A stretch of DNA of 64,000 bases, taken from assembly GCA_015680685.1 (NCBI GenBank), contig MNCI01000175.1, positions 64,001-128,000 of the forward strand, in the 5' to 3' direction. A program made the translations under genes and the position numbers. The DNA comes from Gnetum montanum (Eukaryota > Streptophyta > Gnetopsida > Gnetales > Gnetaceae). Below the pieces are notes generated by a model. The model had not been told where the DNA came from. It did no database searches and saw nothing but the letters and a program-made list of their open reading frames with translations. Numbering within the stretch: the stretch's first letter is position 1; every line of letters begins with the position of its first letter. Shown here in pieces: positions 31,663 through 43,900 of this stretch.

Positions 31663-34059
31663 GCGTTTGCATTGAATTCCAAGTTCATACAAAAGCAAAT
31701 GCCTAAGAACATACCTTTCTCATAAGGTGATTATAGATAGTCCAACAACCAATCGCACTATCCTAGTGGGACTTCTTACTAGCCTCAACACTATCATCCA
31801 ATGCAGTGGCAAAATCCACAGTTGTGGGGGAGGCCATCATCAAACTAATGCTACCCTTATTATCAACTAAGTCCATCTAGATACTACGTTTAACAACCTA
31901 TTTCACCAACTAGTTCTACTTTCTCTATCTCAAATCACTACTACTACTCTCCTGAATATCAACCTACAACATTTTTTGTGAGATCACCACCTCACACCTC
32001 TCACCCTTCATCATATCCTTAATATTCTCATACTTCCCTCCATCACATGTCATAGCCAGCAACATAGGAAGGTTCAGCACCATAACATCAATGAAAGAAT
32101 GCTACTTGTGTTGCAAACAAACATAGAAATGATAATGCTAGTAGATCCCCACCACAATTTTAGAAACGTCCTTTCTTTAGGATGGGTTTCCACATGTAAG
32201 AATAACACTTGTGGACCTACTAACTCATCCAAACTAGCATAATGCCAATCAAGTGCACCACCCTTCCTTTCACAACCAACATCCTCCAAACCTATGCAAA
32301 GGCCAACAACCATCGTTACTCCAACACTTGATAAAAGCGATGAATTTAGCACTATGGAGAGACATAAGAATCCATGCATCACTAATCATGATAAAGGGTG
32401 TAGTCACAAGCCAAAAATCCATAAGTTAACACAATTTCTATTCTAACCCACTGTACATTTCAAAACTAAGTGTGTGAGCAACAACCCATCTATGTAGCTG
32501 CTACTAAACCAAAAGATACCCAATGGCTTGAAAATGAAAGTCTAACATTGTTTCACAAATTCATGGAGCCTGCCTACTCACTTATTAATTCTTATCATGA
32601 TCAAAAGCTTAGTAGTGGGGGAGATGCCTCATCCTAAAATCAATAATTAATAAGTATTTTCCATCTTTTTGTTTTATAATTTTTTTTATCATTTTCTCAT
32701 TTCTTGATACAAAATTTTCTCATTCTTTTCAACTTTCTCCAGATTTTGTTATCATTTTCTTTGTTAATAATCTCATTTGTGAATAAAGCAACATCATGTA
32801 GCCCATTGGGGTGAGGTTTTTTTTATGTTGTCAAAGTCATGAGGGATTGATTATCTAGATAGTGAGGCCATGACATCCATCCATTCATCCCATTAATAAA
32901 AGGTTCTTACCATGGTTATAATGATATTCTTTTCCATCATCAAACTAAGGATAAACTTATAATCATTGTGCCTTGACAGAAAAGTGAAGAACCAAGTGGG
33001 AATGCAAAGGGTATGACATCAAGGGGATTTGTGGATTCTCTTGGATTATTTCTGTGTGTTCTATCATGTTGTTAAGGTTGTAATTATATCACTGTAGATT
33101 TAACAAAAATGAAAGTAAGAATAAAATAACTACTACCTTACCATGTCACTAGAAAGACATGTTATCCATGCTTAAAGGTAGTCTTCTAGTAAGGTTGACA
33201 TAGATGAAAATAAAATAAAAGGACATAGATTAAATTTCTAAGGATCCCACTAGAAAGACATATTATCCATGCTTGAAGATTGATGGCTTCTCAGAAATTA
33301 AAGAAAACAAAAAAGAGAAAGAGATGAGTGCAATGAATAAACTCCTCCCTTGGACAAAATGCCAAGTGATGCTACTCGTAATAGTAGTAGTTTTATGGTT
33401 GTCAATCCAAGAGACAAAACAATGCGATGTCATTAGAACATGTTTGGACTTGGTTTAAATCTTGGAAAGAAAAGCTAATGATTACTTTAACCATTAATAA
33501 CACACAAGGATTCATTCTACCTATGGTAAGGCACCTAACATCCCAATTTCTACAATCCTTTCTAAAATCCATCTCATCTTACTATTCACATGATTATAAT
33601 TTATGCTTTTGTGTAACATAGAGTGATTCTCTCAAATTGGTGATTCTAACATGTGTGTTTTGCTAATAGGTATGCATTGCATTCAATCACTTCAGTGCCT
33701 ATGGACACTTTTAGGTATGATTATACAAGGGCATTAAGGGCTAGAGCTTGCTTTAGGGAGGACCCACTTGTATAACTATTGTAACTTGTACTTGTCTAAC
33801 ATAACCACATCATCTTCAACCTTCCAAGTAGATAAATGTTAATTTCAACACCTTCCCTTATCATACAACCTATCCATTCTATATCATAGACTTAATACCC
33901 TGTTCTTACATCTTCCAAAGCTTTTAATTCCTATGATTCCATCTTGTATCATTACCGACACCTAAATATGAATTCTCACTTACCCCAGAACTTTGGACTT
34001 TACATGAAACCTTCCAACCAATCACAGAGCTTCATTTTCATTGTTGAATGTCCCCACAA
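31663..34059 (+). other. C internal region without recognised gene
   Basis: The first about 900 bp resemble the repetitive linker after gag in B2 (41000-41480). From about 32600 the sequence resembles the 3' noncoding part of B elements, for example ACTAGAAAGACATGTTATCC at 33149 and GGGAGGACCCACTTGTATAA at 33756, so pol seems to have been deleted. A 90-bp near-repeat containing CACTAGAAAGACATRTTATC occurs at 33149 and 33248. Confidence 0.5.
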
Positions 34060-34330
34060 AGTATAATTTTAAGATCCTTGATATTGAGTGGGAGTTGATA
34101 CTGGCTATCCAATGTCAAGTATTTGATATCGAATCCACAAAAATCTATAAATAGGACCCTTGTGATGCTTCAAAATTCATTCTCATCAATTGAAGCTAGG
34201 AAAGTTTTTGTATGTTTCTCTCTCAACTAAGATATTTGTTCATCCAACTTTCATACACAATATCTTGCTCCATACTACAATTTCTATGGTTTTTAAACCT
34301 ATTTAGTCTTGAAGTGTTCAATTTCATTAA
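34060..34330 (+). repeat. LTR-like block inside C
   Basis: GATATCGAATCCACAAAAAT followed by CTATAAATAGGACCC at 34143-34158 resembles the U3-R part of the B2 and C LTRs (GATATTG ... CTATAAATA at 37733-37763). It may be a leftover LTR from an earlier insertion or recombination. Confidence 0.4.
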
Positions 34331-34705
34331 AGGAGGGGGGGTGCTTCTGTGGAAAATTTATGCCAATTTTTCAAAATTTGCTATTGCCCGAAAGGTATTA
34401 TAAGGGTAATGATGTTAAAAAAAACTTCATTATTTTAATCAAAAATTAGTTGTATACATGTCAAAATCTTTAATTATCTCACCTAAGAAATCATGACCAT
34501 CATTATAAGGTATACATAAGGGAAAAGAAGTCAATTGTGAAGGGTCATAAAAGAAAACAAATTTTGGGCATTTTTCTTGAAATTTTTCTAACTTTGCAAT
34601 CACATGAACTAAGAACCTAATGGAACTAAGGACATGAGTAAGGTATAAAATTAGTAATGATAAATGAAAAACACCTTAGTAACTAGAATACTTGATTAAT
34701 TGCAG

Positions 34706-37438
34706 ATGGCCCCAAAAAGAGGAGGACAAGAAGGACCTTTGTAGGGTGCAAGAAAATGCCTAAGAGGTGGAAGAGGTTGACTAGGAGAGTAAGGCCCATT
34801 AGCCAAGTATGATGAATAGGAGGCCTAATCATTTAGCATTTATCAAGAGGCCCCTGTTACAAGGCAGTCAGTCTAGGTGGAGTCTATAGGACCAAAGGCT
34901 CAAGCATAGGGACAATGTCTCATGTTGTTCCAAAAATGCTTTCAATCCATGTAGGAGAAATCCATGTTGACCACAATCATTGTGGAAATGAACTTTAGGC
35001 CATTCATGGAAATTTTTCCTAAGGTGGTCAAAACTTAGCTTCAAGAATTACCTCTATGGTACATCTTTTCTAAAAGTGGGGAATGATACCTTGACGAGAC
35101 ATATCAATTTTGGCATAATAAAGAGGAGGGAACCACCATCAACATTGGTGGAGTCTTTGTTTCTTTCTTAGTCAAGGCCATTGCAGAGGCTTTGAACATA
35201 CCCAATGTGGGGGCCAAGGTACCACATGTATCCACAAGGTTTAACATAGAATTAAGGTAACTATGGCTAAAATAGACATATAACAAAGAAGAGAAAATAT
35301 ATAGTGAGCTAAATCTGGAAGAGAAAATTTATTTCAAAATTGGCACAAACCATCTCTTCGCCACTAAAGGATTGAATAGGATATCAACCTGCACAATTAG
35401 AGGAAGGTACAATGCCAACCTTGCCTAATTGTACTTCATGGAGATTCAATGGTGGTTTGAGAAAAGAAAGGTAGGGAAGTTAACACTTTCGTTCCCTTAC
35501 CTAATCAAGAAGCTATGCAAGTGAGTCAAAATCTTGGGTTACACCAATGATGTTCCTAGGAGGGCGCAAAATGCTTCATTCTCTAAGTTGCTTAAAACAG
35601 CAACACCAAGGAAAGGCCTTAGTGAAGAGAAAAAAAATCAAGAAAGGAGTGGGAATAAGAACCAAAGATGGAGCTAGAACAAAAACCAAAGTAATGGCAA
35701 GAGTTGCAAGTCCCACTAGCATTTCCATAGGATTATAGGCCCTCAATGAGCCATCTGTTGCGAATTGCTGAAATTCTTAGTTGGAGAAGTAGGGATGAAT
35801 CCAAACTCTTCTAAGTTATTGATGCTACCATTTAGCCCATAGTCTCTATTGATCCATCAAGGGGACATATTTCTTTGTAATTAGGAAGAGAAGCCCAATG
35901 GTTGTAATAGATCTCTGGAAATGCCTCATCTTTCCAAGTGATGTTTGAAATGGGATAAGGTGTCATAGTCGTGATCATGCATCATTAGGATGTAGTAGGC
36001 ATAGTAGAAGCAATAATAGACTATATTAAAGAGTCCTTAAATGTGCTTGTTGTGCCACTCGTAAACTTAACTAGAACTAGAGATGCATAGATGTTAGCGA
36101 AGACTTTGATAACTCTTGTGGCTCATGAGGATGTGCTTGATAGATTGCTATAGACTGGACAAGTCATGAAAACCCTCTTTGAAATCCTTAGTAATGTCAC
36201 TTAGTACAATCTGACCTCATAGCCACTAAGAAAAAACTAGTCATGGTAGAGACCATAGAAGAGCATGCAGAAGTAGAAGTACATTGATTGCAACAAGAGC
36301 TTGTTGCCCTAAAAGCTGAAAGAAGAGATCCTTCCCAATTCATTACACCTGAACAGTTGGAGTAATTTTGAATAGAGTAGTTGGGCCAATTGATTGAGTA
36401 GAACAAAGTGATTAAACAAGGAAAGGAGAAAGTGATCTAGAATGCCTTAATTGATGAAGCCCAAGAATATGCTCATGCAAAGGCATTGACCATTGAATAG
36501 GAAGAAAACAAGTAGCTTGCTATTGATAATGTAAGGTTAACCATTGTCCAGAAGTAGAACAAACATTTTGAAAGAGAGAATCCACTAGTTGAGGGAGCAA
36601 CTGGTGAGGGTCAACTAGGACATAAGTAGATTGGCTAGAAGGAACCAAATCCTCTTAATGAAGGAGGTATGTGCTATATGCTATAAGTCTATAATTGAGA
36701 TAAGCACATTACAGAATGAGGCTAAGAAGGATAGGAAGCTGAAAGAGCACTTCCTAGACCAGATCAGCATGTATTAGAAAAATCAATGAAAAGAAAATCC
36801 AGATGGCAAAGGTCTACATCAGTTCCATGTTAGCACAAAATCTTTACTGGTATCCCATCTTGGATAGCTACACCTTGGTCTACCAAACAGAAGTGAAAAA
36901 TAAGGATCTACAGATTGACTATTTGAAGGAGTACATGGCATTAGCTAATCTTCATTAGGCTAACCTTGCCATGTTAACAATAGGTTGGTCCAAAAATAAA
37001 TTGGAATAACAAGTAGTAGCCACCTATGTTTTATATGAAAAAGAGTTTGTAGATAGGAAAGATATTCTATAAAAACACTACATGGAAAACTTGGAACTAG
37101 AAAAAATTAAGGATTGCTATCATAGGCAAAGAGATGTAGCTTTAGACCTATCTAGGAGACCAATAGATTATTAGGAATTAAGAGAAAAGGTAAGGTCCTT
37201 TAAGGAGAAATGAAGGTAGTTTGCAGCATGGTATGTGAAAGCCAATCAGATGTTCTTGAAACTACCATCTTCATGGGATGTACTAGCTCTAGCACACATT
37301 GGATCATCAGCATGGGTGGTGCATGACCTAAAAATGGATGTGAAATGGTTATAGTGCTCCTAGATCATTACAAATTCCAAAAGCATGATGACAAAGGGAA
37401 GCAGCCAATGGAAGAGCCACCACCTTCAAGAACTACAT
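34706..37438 (+). pseudogene. C second ORF, coiled-coil-rich protein of unknown role
   Basis: A decayed frame starts with MAPKRGGQEG at 34706. The first third reads with few stops: TYQFWHNKEEGTTINIGGVF, YFKIGTNHLFATKGLNRIST and LTLSFPYLIKKLCK, which faintly recall the putative plant transposon/mobile-domain proteins found in many plant retroelements. The middle (36240-36700, another frame) and the end (36803-37438, first frame again) are Glu/Lys/Gln-rich with heptad-like spacing, suggesting a coiled coil (VETIEEHAEVEV; NKDLQIDYLKEYMALAN). Almost all in-frame stops are TAG, TAA or TGA at places where Gln or Arg would fit. It lies between the noncoding region and the 3' LTR, where some Athila elements carry an extra ORF. 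Function unknown. Confidence 0.5.
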
Positions 37439-37618
37439 AAGCTTCCCCAATTTTGTTATTTTGTCATGTTGTGTCCATGTTTTTTAAAAACACCACTACT
37501 ACATGAAATAGTTAGTTGTGTGCCTATTAAAGTTAGTCAATAATCCCATACCTTCCTAATATTTTTTAAAGAACTTGTTTTTTATTTTTTTTAACTCAAG
37601 GATGAGTTTTCATTTAGT

Positions 37619-37628
37619 CGTGGGGGTA
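37619..37628 (+). promoter_or_regulatory. C polypurine tract
   Basis: CGTGGGGGTA abuts the LTR start TGATGAGTCATG at 37629. Confidence 0.75.
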
Positions 37629-38150
37629 TGATGAGTCATGTTATGGTAGGGTTGCAATATTGAATATCCAATATTAAAGCCATGTTATCTGGTATTTGAT
37701 ATTAGGGCATCACCTTCAATGTTAGGGATTTGATATTGCCTCATTCATGCTAGCCTATAAATACAAAACTTGGATGCATGGTTTGCATATAGATTTTAAG
37801 AGATTTTAGAGGTTGACATAGAGAAGTTTTATTAGTTTGTTTCTAATGCATGCTCGTAGTATGATGTTAAGTGATTATACAACATCCTTATTTGAGTGTG
37901 ACATACTTGAACATGTTACATGTTTAGAACAAAGATCAAAATTACTTTCATCATTGTAACATCCACTTAGCTTTATTATTGTTAATTACTTAAATGCTTA
38001 CTATTTTTCTTAGTTAATGTTTATCATTTATTTCTCTTTACTATTTTTTTCATTAACCAGAATGAGTTAACTAATCGTGAGTGCTTAAGTATAATTACTT
38101 GTTAACCTAGTAGTGTTATTGTTTGGTACGTCTAGTAATGATATGCTTGG
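37629..38150 (+). repeat. C 3' LTR, interrupted by B2
   Basis: Starts TGATGAGTCATGTTATGG, with a TATA-like CTATAAATACAAAAC at 37755. It matches the left LTR up to ATGCTTGG at 38150, where B2 begins. The expected remainder (AATCCTAGTGG onward in the left LTR) is not found after B2, because the B2 right end is itself lost. Confidence 0.8.
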
Positions 38151-38965
38151 TGATAAGTCATGTTTTGATATGCTTCGATATTAGATACGTGATATCAAAG
38201 CCTTGATATCGAACCCCAAGATGCAATGTCGAATATCCAATATTGTGGGGTATATACTAGCCTATAAATATAGCACTTGGGCATACAATTTCAGGATCAA
38301 TTTTTGTTTAGAGTAATGAAGTTCTTACAATATAGCCATTCTAGAATTAGAATATTTCTAAGTGACCACAACAAGATTTTGAGTGTGTACGGACCTTTAT
38401 TTGAGCACTGATGTACCTGAGCATAACAATGTGATGGAAATAAAGATGAGCCCTTTTGATAATATTTGAGAATATATTAATGTTTTTAATGCATCTATTA
38501 TCCATGTACTTTACTTTAATGCACTCTAATTAAGCGATTACTTTTTAGTTGTTAATGAACACAAGCACGACCACTGTGTAGCACTTGGTAACCTAGAAAC
38601 ACTCAACATTTAGTAACCCAGCAATATTATATATGTTTAGGATGTATCCAGAGGGTGGGAATGAGTAATTGTGTTTGGCTAGCTAGGTAATAAATTAATT
38701 AGGTATTAAATTTCCCTACCTTTCATTCTTATTTTAGATGATTAAACTTATAAAATATAAAGTAATAAAAATCAGATACCTCAGTTGCACCTAACCACAT
38801 ACTTGTGCCTCACGAGTGGAACTAAGAAGACAATGATCATCTAGATTAGATTTCACGTCTTAGAACTAGTGTGCTTGAGAGCTTAAGGTCTACAGAGTTC
38901 AACTAGATCACATGTGAATGCTTGTGATTCATATTGTTGGCATAGGGGTACCTCATTGCTCATCA
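38151..38965 (+). repeat. B2 5' LTR
   Basis: Starts TGATAAGTCATG and ends CTCATCA, 815 bp. TATA-like CTATAAATATAGC is at 38262. Its U3 has several GATATC/GATATT words. The first 220 bp match the truncated 3' LTR at 47287. Confidence 0.85.
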
Positions 38966-38985
38966 TTGGTGCAGTTTCTAGGGAC
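38966..38985 (+). promoter_or_regulatory. B2 primer binding site, tRNA-Asp type, decayed
   Basis: TTGGTGCAGTTTCTAGGGAC follows directly after the LTR end. It is a mutated tRNA-Asp primer site, like those of B0 and B1. Confidence 0.7.
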
Positions 38986-39125
38986 ATTTTAGTTGTTATG
39001 TGCACTATCTAAGACTTAGTGGAAATTATTTAGAATTGTTGGAATGAATCCTAGATTCATATCACACTTTAGAATAACTACAAAAATATCTAAAAGCACA
39101 CTATGTTTTTATTTTCTAACATAAA

Positions 39126-41639
39126 ATGTCTTCTTCTCATAGGATCGATTCTCTATCCAAGTCTGACAAAGTAAATCAGCAGGTGCCCCAACAATACTGA
39201 GTGGTATGTGCTCATCCTAATGAGTATGCATCCAACTTCACCTTCATCCTACACTAAGATGAATAGCTGTAGTGGTGTGACATGGAGGGAAATATCATGT
39301 TGTTGCCCAATTGATTCATTCCTACGATGCTCCAAAAAATGCTTATACGATTAGGTCTCCAAGGACTTCATGTTGAGTACATTGTGCAAGATAGTGATGC
39401 CAGGGATTATCATCCCATTGAAGCACAACATCTTAGGGATTGATAGCTAGAACAAAATTATGAATCTATGACAAGGAAGTGGTTTAGTGATTCTGCATTC
39501 CTATTGTACCAAAATGATGGTGGAGAATCCTTCTCTGGGGGTTTTCTATTTAGTGAAATTTTGCTCTTTGACTTCAATGAAGGAGGTCAAAACTAGAACC
39601 TGGAATCCACAATCCACAATCCTAGTTCTGGAAAGAATGGATTCAATGACAAAGAAGGATCCAAAGAATGGAGTCATGGTAGGGATGTGGACAAGAAACA
39701 AGAGCATGATCATGGTCATGATCATCAAAAATGGGTTAGAAAGCACCTTGATGATGCTAGTCCTCCTTCCTCTTCATCTTTGTCATCATCATCATCCTCT
39801 TCTGGCTTTGATCACAATCACAAGGGGCATGCCCATGATGGAGGTAACCAATGGGATTGAAATGACCAAAGGGACTATTAGGTAGGCCAAGACCAAGGAC
39901 ACCAACGTTTAAGAGAGATCCATTATCATGAACGGAGGAGTAGCAGAGGGCATCATAGGCACCAAAATCAAGGCCTCGATGAGCCTTTTCTTGCTACCAA
40001 GAGTATGCTAAACATTGTAGAGGTAGTATGAACTTCCACAGGGCATGTAAAGGATGGTTGGATTAAAAAGCTAAACATGAACAATATTCCTTAGTTCAAA
40101 GGGGGATATAACTCAAATTTGCAGAACAATATCCAAGCTTTCGAAGATGCATGTGCCTTTTAGAACATAGAAAATGAGTGGAATAAGCTTAAGTTATTCC
40201 CATAGACACATTAAAGAAGCTAAAAAATGGTACCAGTTCTTACAATCAGAATCTATCAGACGATGGAGTACAATGCTTTAATTGTTCAATGACAAATATT
40301 AAATGTACTCAAGTATGTCTAACTTGAGAAGGTAAATCCAAGGATTGAAATAAGAAACACATGAACCCTTGGATGCTACCATTGGTCAATACTATTTCTT
40401 AATGCATAGATGTCCTAGCCAAGGTTATTCTCAATTAGACCAACTTTTCCACATTATAGATAGGCTTTGATCTGAAATGAGGAGAACCCTTGGCATCTAT
40501 GCCTAAGGGTGATTATTAGAATCAAGTGTCCATCAAATCCAATGATTGATTGAGTAGGTAGCTAAAGAGGAAGGAGAATTAAGGAAATGCGAAAGTGTAG
40601 AGGAGTATAACTATGATTCTTCCATTCGCAAGAGGGATGTTTGATTTTGTGATAGTGAAGAAGAATCATAACTTGCTGAGGTGGTAAATAGGAAAACCTT
40701 GTCACTTCAAAAAATTCCATCTAAAATTACTGCTAAGGTTGATCAATTATGGGACTCTATGGATAGCAAATTTCAAGTTATCCTTAAAATTGCTAAAGAG
40801 TCCAAGGAACAAGGTAGCGATTGTGAGTGTAGGAGGTGTAAGGAAGCTGAATGTACCTATCAAAGAGGTAAGGGCAATATTGCTACAATAGAGGAAGTTG
40901 CAAGAAGCAATATAGATGATGATGGTGGATGTGACATCTACCATTATGAACATCCTAAGGGATGTTATCCTACTGTGTCACAATTATAGGAATCTAGGGC
41001 ATATGCCTTGAATCCATGACTAGCACAATGGTAAACACCCAAAATATTTTCTTATCCTCAAGGAAATTCTAGACAGTTCCCACCAGCAACAATAATATTA
41101 TCCTAGTGGAACTCCATCGAAATCATATAAATAGTATCAACAATGGCAGCAACCATAGTCATGGGCACTGGCACCACCATGGTAGCAATACCATTATAGA
41201 TAACCTGATCCACATGGGTATTATGTTCAACAACCCTTATCTCCATGTGGCTCTTCTAGTCACATTTCTACTTTTAAAACTCACTACTACCCTCCTAATT
41301 ATTATCAAACTCCTTCTCCACATGCCAAGAGGAATACCACCTTTTACCCTTATCCTTCTCATGTTCTTGCACAGGCTGCTCCATCCTCTGCATAGCTACC
41401 ACCTACTCCATCTATGCACGGTGAACTCCTAGCTCAACAACAATAATGTAATTCTACTAGGGCCATTAATCTATAATTGATTCATCAATTGAGTGGTTCA
41501 AACACTCAATCAAAGAAAAGACCTTTCTTCTGATCCCATAGTTCACCTAAGCCCTCACATACACCTATGGTTAGCAACTTTGCTCCTCTATCTTATTCTA
41601 TATCAAATTCCTTTGAGTCTCCTTTAAACCAAATACTAC
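39126..41639 (+). pseudogene. B2 gag and linker
   Basis: ATG at 39126 (MSSSHRIDSLSKSDK), 140 bp after the PBS. NFTFILH is followed by stops where B0 reads HQDEQL. Then DMEGNIMLLPN, an acidic/His-rich part (DKKQEHDHGHDHQ near 39700), a Ser run (SSSSLSSSSSSSGFDHNH near 39780) and the capsid-type domain at 40110-40560. The linker at 40681-40989 ends in CDIYHYEHPKGCYP. A Q/Y/H-rich repetitive part follows. At least eight stops lie in the first 300 codons. Confidence 0.75.
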
Positions 41640-42170
41640 CCAGGATCCATACTATTATGCTTACTCATTCCATATTTGATTGGATTTGTGCTGGAAACCT
41701 TCCTAGAAAATCACTAGAACCTGGAAGTCCTCTTATTTGTTTGTAGATTACTGGGAATGAACCATGCAAATCTCTTCTCAAATCAAGTTTAGGTGTCAAC
41801 CTAATTTCTCCTGAGATGTATATTTCATGGAACCTACCTCCTCTAAAGAAGAGTAATATAAGATTAGAATTGGTAGATGAGTCCATCATTGTCTCACTAG
41901 GATTGGTAGAAGACATTATGACCACTATCTATGGGTGATTTTATCCTATTGATTTCCTAGTAATCAAGGTGGAGAAATATAATGGGGTCTTCCTAATCAT
42001 CATGGAAAGGGCATGGCTAAGAACCATTGATGCAAAAATGGGCATAAGAGATCTTTCCCTACAAATATCCAAAAAAAAAAATGCATTTGGGAAGATCAAG
42101 AAGAAGAGAGTTCAATACATCACATACAATAATACGAGGTGTAATTGCGTGCAAAAACTTTAGATAGTGA
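41640..42170 (+). pseudogene. B2 protease
   Basis: PCKSLLKSSLGVNLISPEMY near 41750-41820 is the active-site loop, with the catalytic Asp lost. IRLELVDESIIVSLGLVEDI and WLRTIDAKMGIRDLSLQIS (to 42090) are the downstream part. It matches B1 at 20499-21010. One stop lies before NEPCKS and one after TTIYG. Confidence 0.7.
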
Positions 42171-43330
42171 AATGAGAATCCATCTCTGCATGCAAGCACT
42201 ATGCACTAGAAGTTGATATTCAAAGATGTTTGTATGCAACAACCACAAAATAAGAGGGCACCTAGTGGTTGATCGTTGATTTTGAGAGTAGCACACTTTG
42301 CATGGAACTAATTAAGAGCCTAGCATGCACATATATCATAGGCATGGATGAACTAGAGCACAGTCATTACCAACTCTTTGATATGAAAAATGATGATACC
42401 TACTATGGAGAGTTGGAAATTCCTGAAAATTTCAAGCAAGAGCCCCTTGAATTAAAAACTCTACTAGTCAGCATGGAATATGTATTTTTAAAAAATGAAA
42501 AGCGAGTAATAATCAAAGCCAATCTTGCTCCAAAATAGAAACAGGTGCTATTAAAAGGGTTGAATAATGTTTAATAGCCTTTGCTTGGTCATATCCTAAA
42601 CTCATAGAAATTAATCCTTGGATATGCCAGCATTGTATCTACATCAACTCAGCCATGAATCCAAAGAGGTAATTGAACCTTAAACTAAAGTAGATCATCA
42701 AGGAGGAAATTGAACAACTCCTCAAGGCAAGATTTATCTATTCCATTATGAATAGTCAGTGGGTTAGTCAACTTGTTATTGTGCCCAAGAAAGATGGCAA
42801 GTGGCAAGTCAAATATGGTAATATTCAAGGACTATTTTCCATTTCCATTCATTAATTAGGTGTTAGACACAATATCTGGGCATTGCTACTATAGTTTTTT
42901 GTATGTTTATAGTTGCTATAACCAAATCTAGATCACATTGGAGGACCAGGCCAAAACAACATTCATGAGTTCTTAGGGAACTTTTGCATATCGCAAGCTG
43001 CCCTTTGGCCTGTGTAATGCCTCTGCTACATTCCATTACTTGGTCCTTAGCATTTTTCATTAAGATATTGGTAGTATTATGGATGTCTTCATGGATGACT
43101 TTTCCACCTATGAAACTACATTTGAGCAAGTCTTAGACCACCTTGAGCAAGATTTGAAGAGATGTGTTGAAACAAACCTTCAGATCAATTGGTAAAAAAT
43201 TCATTTGATGGTTTAGGAAGGCATTGTATTGGGGCACCAAATATCACAAGTAGGAATTGAGGTTGACCTTGAAAAAAACAAGGGTCATCCAAGGAATAAC
43301 CTACCAAGTAGAAAGTGTCAAAGATATTTG
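42171..43330 (+). pseudogene. B2 reverse transcriptase
   Basis: 42269-42538 is an open lead-in (YYGELEIPENFKQEPLELKT). The palm motifs follow with frameshifts. FMDD is intact at 43088-43099 (IMDVFMDDFSTYETTFEQVL), with RCVETNLQIN and EGIVLGHQISQVGIEVD after it. The region between 42540 and 43070 has many stops. Confidence 0.8.
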
Positions 43331-43900
43331 ATCATTCCTTGGACACATTGGCTACTACTAATGATTCATAGAGAATTTCTCTAAGATCGCAAAACCATTG
43401 GTTAAGCTAATAAAGAAAGATGCTCCATTTGTTTGTACCATAGAATGTGAAAAAGCATTTTAGCAATTGAAGGAGAAACTTGTAGAAACTCCAATTCTAT
43501 AAGCACCTAACTAGTTCAGACCATTTCATGTCATGACATATGCATCAAATTATGCCTTGGAAGATATGCTTACACAAATGGATGACAGGAAATGTCCATA
43601 TTATATCCATTGCGCAAGCTAAAGCATTGTGGATGCACAACTGAACTACACCACCATAGAAAAAGAATTGATGGTAGTGGTGTTTGCTCAAAAGAAGTTC
43701 AAGAATTATGTGCTTGGATACAAAGTATTTGTCCACATGGATCATAGCACCATCTGCTTCATAATGAACAAGCCAACGATGAGCCCTCAAGTTATACGAT
43801 GGCTAGTGATCTTATAGGAATTTGATTTAATGATGGTAGATTAAAAGGACACTACGAATGTCGTCACTAATCACTTATCTCAGTTGTGATGGGACAACAA
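43331..43900 (+). pseudogene. B2 RNase H
   Basis: LNYTTIEKELMVVVFAQKKF and FVHMDHSTICFIMNKP are in an open piece at 43629-43817, followed by a stop, EFDLMMVD, a stop and DTTNVVTNHLSQL. Upstream, 43395-43620 has the thumb-connection part in a shifted frame. It matches B1 at 18661-19130. Confidence 0.8.

Larger units (their letters stand above)
30190..38150 (+). mobile_element. Element C: Athila-related, no pol, extra ORF
   Basis: The 5' LTR starts inside the gap; its rest (30190-30745) matches 37883-38150 of the right LTR. Inside are a gag fragment (30752-31662), a stretch like the 3' noncoding part of B elements (about 32600-34060), an LTR-like block (34060-34330), a long decayed ORF (34706-37438), a polypurine tract and the right LTR (37629-38150), which is cut by insertion of B2. 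No protease, RT, RNase H or integrase sequence is seen, so it would have depended on other elements. Confidence 0.7.
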
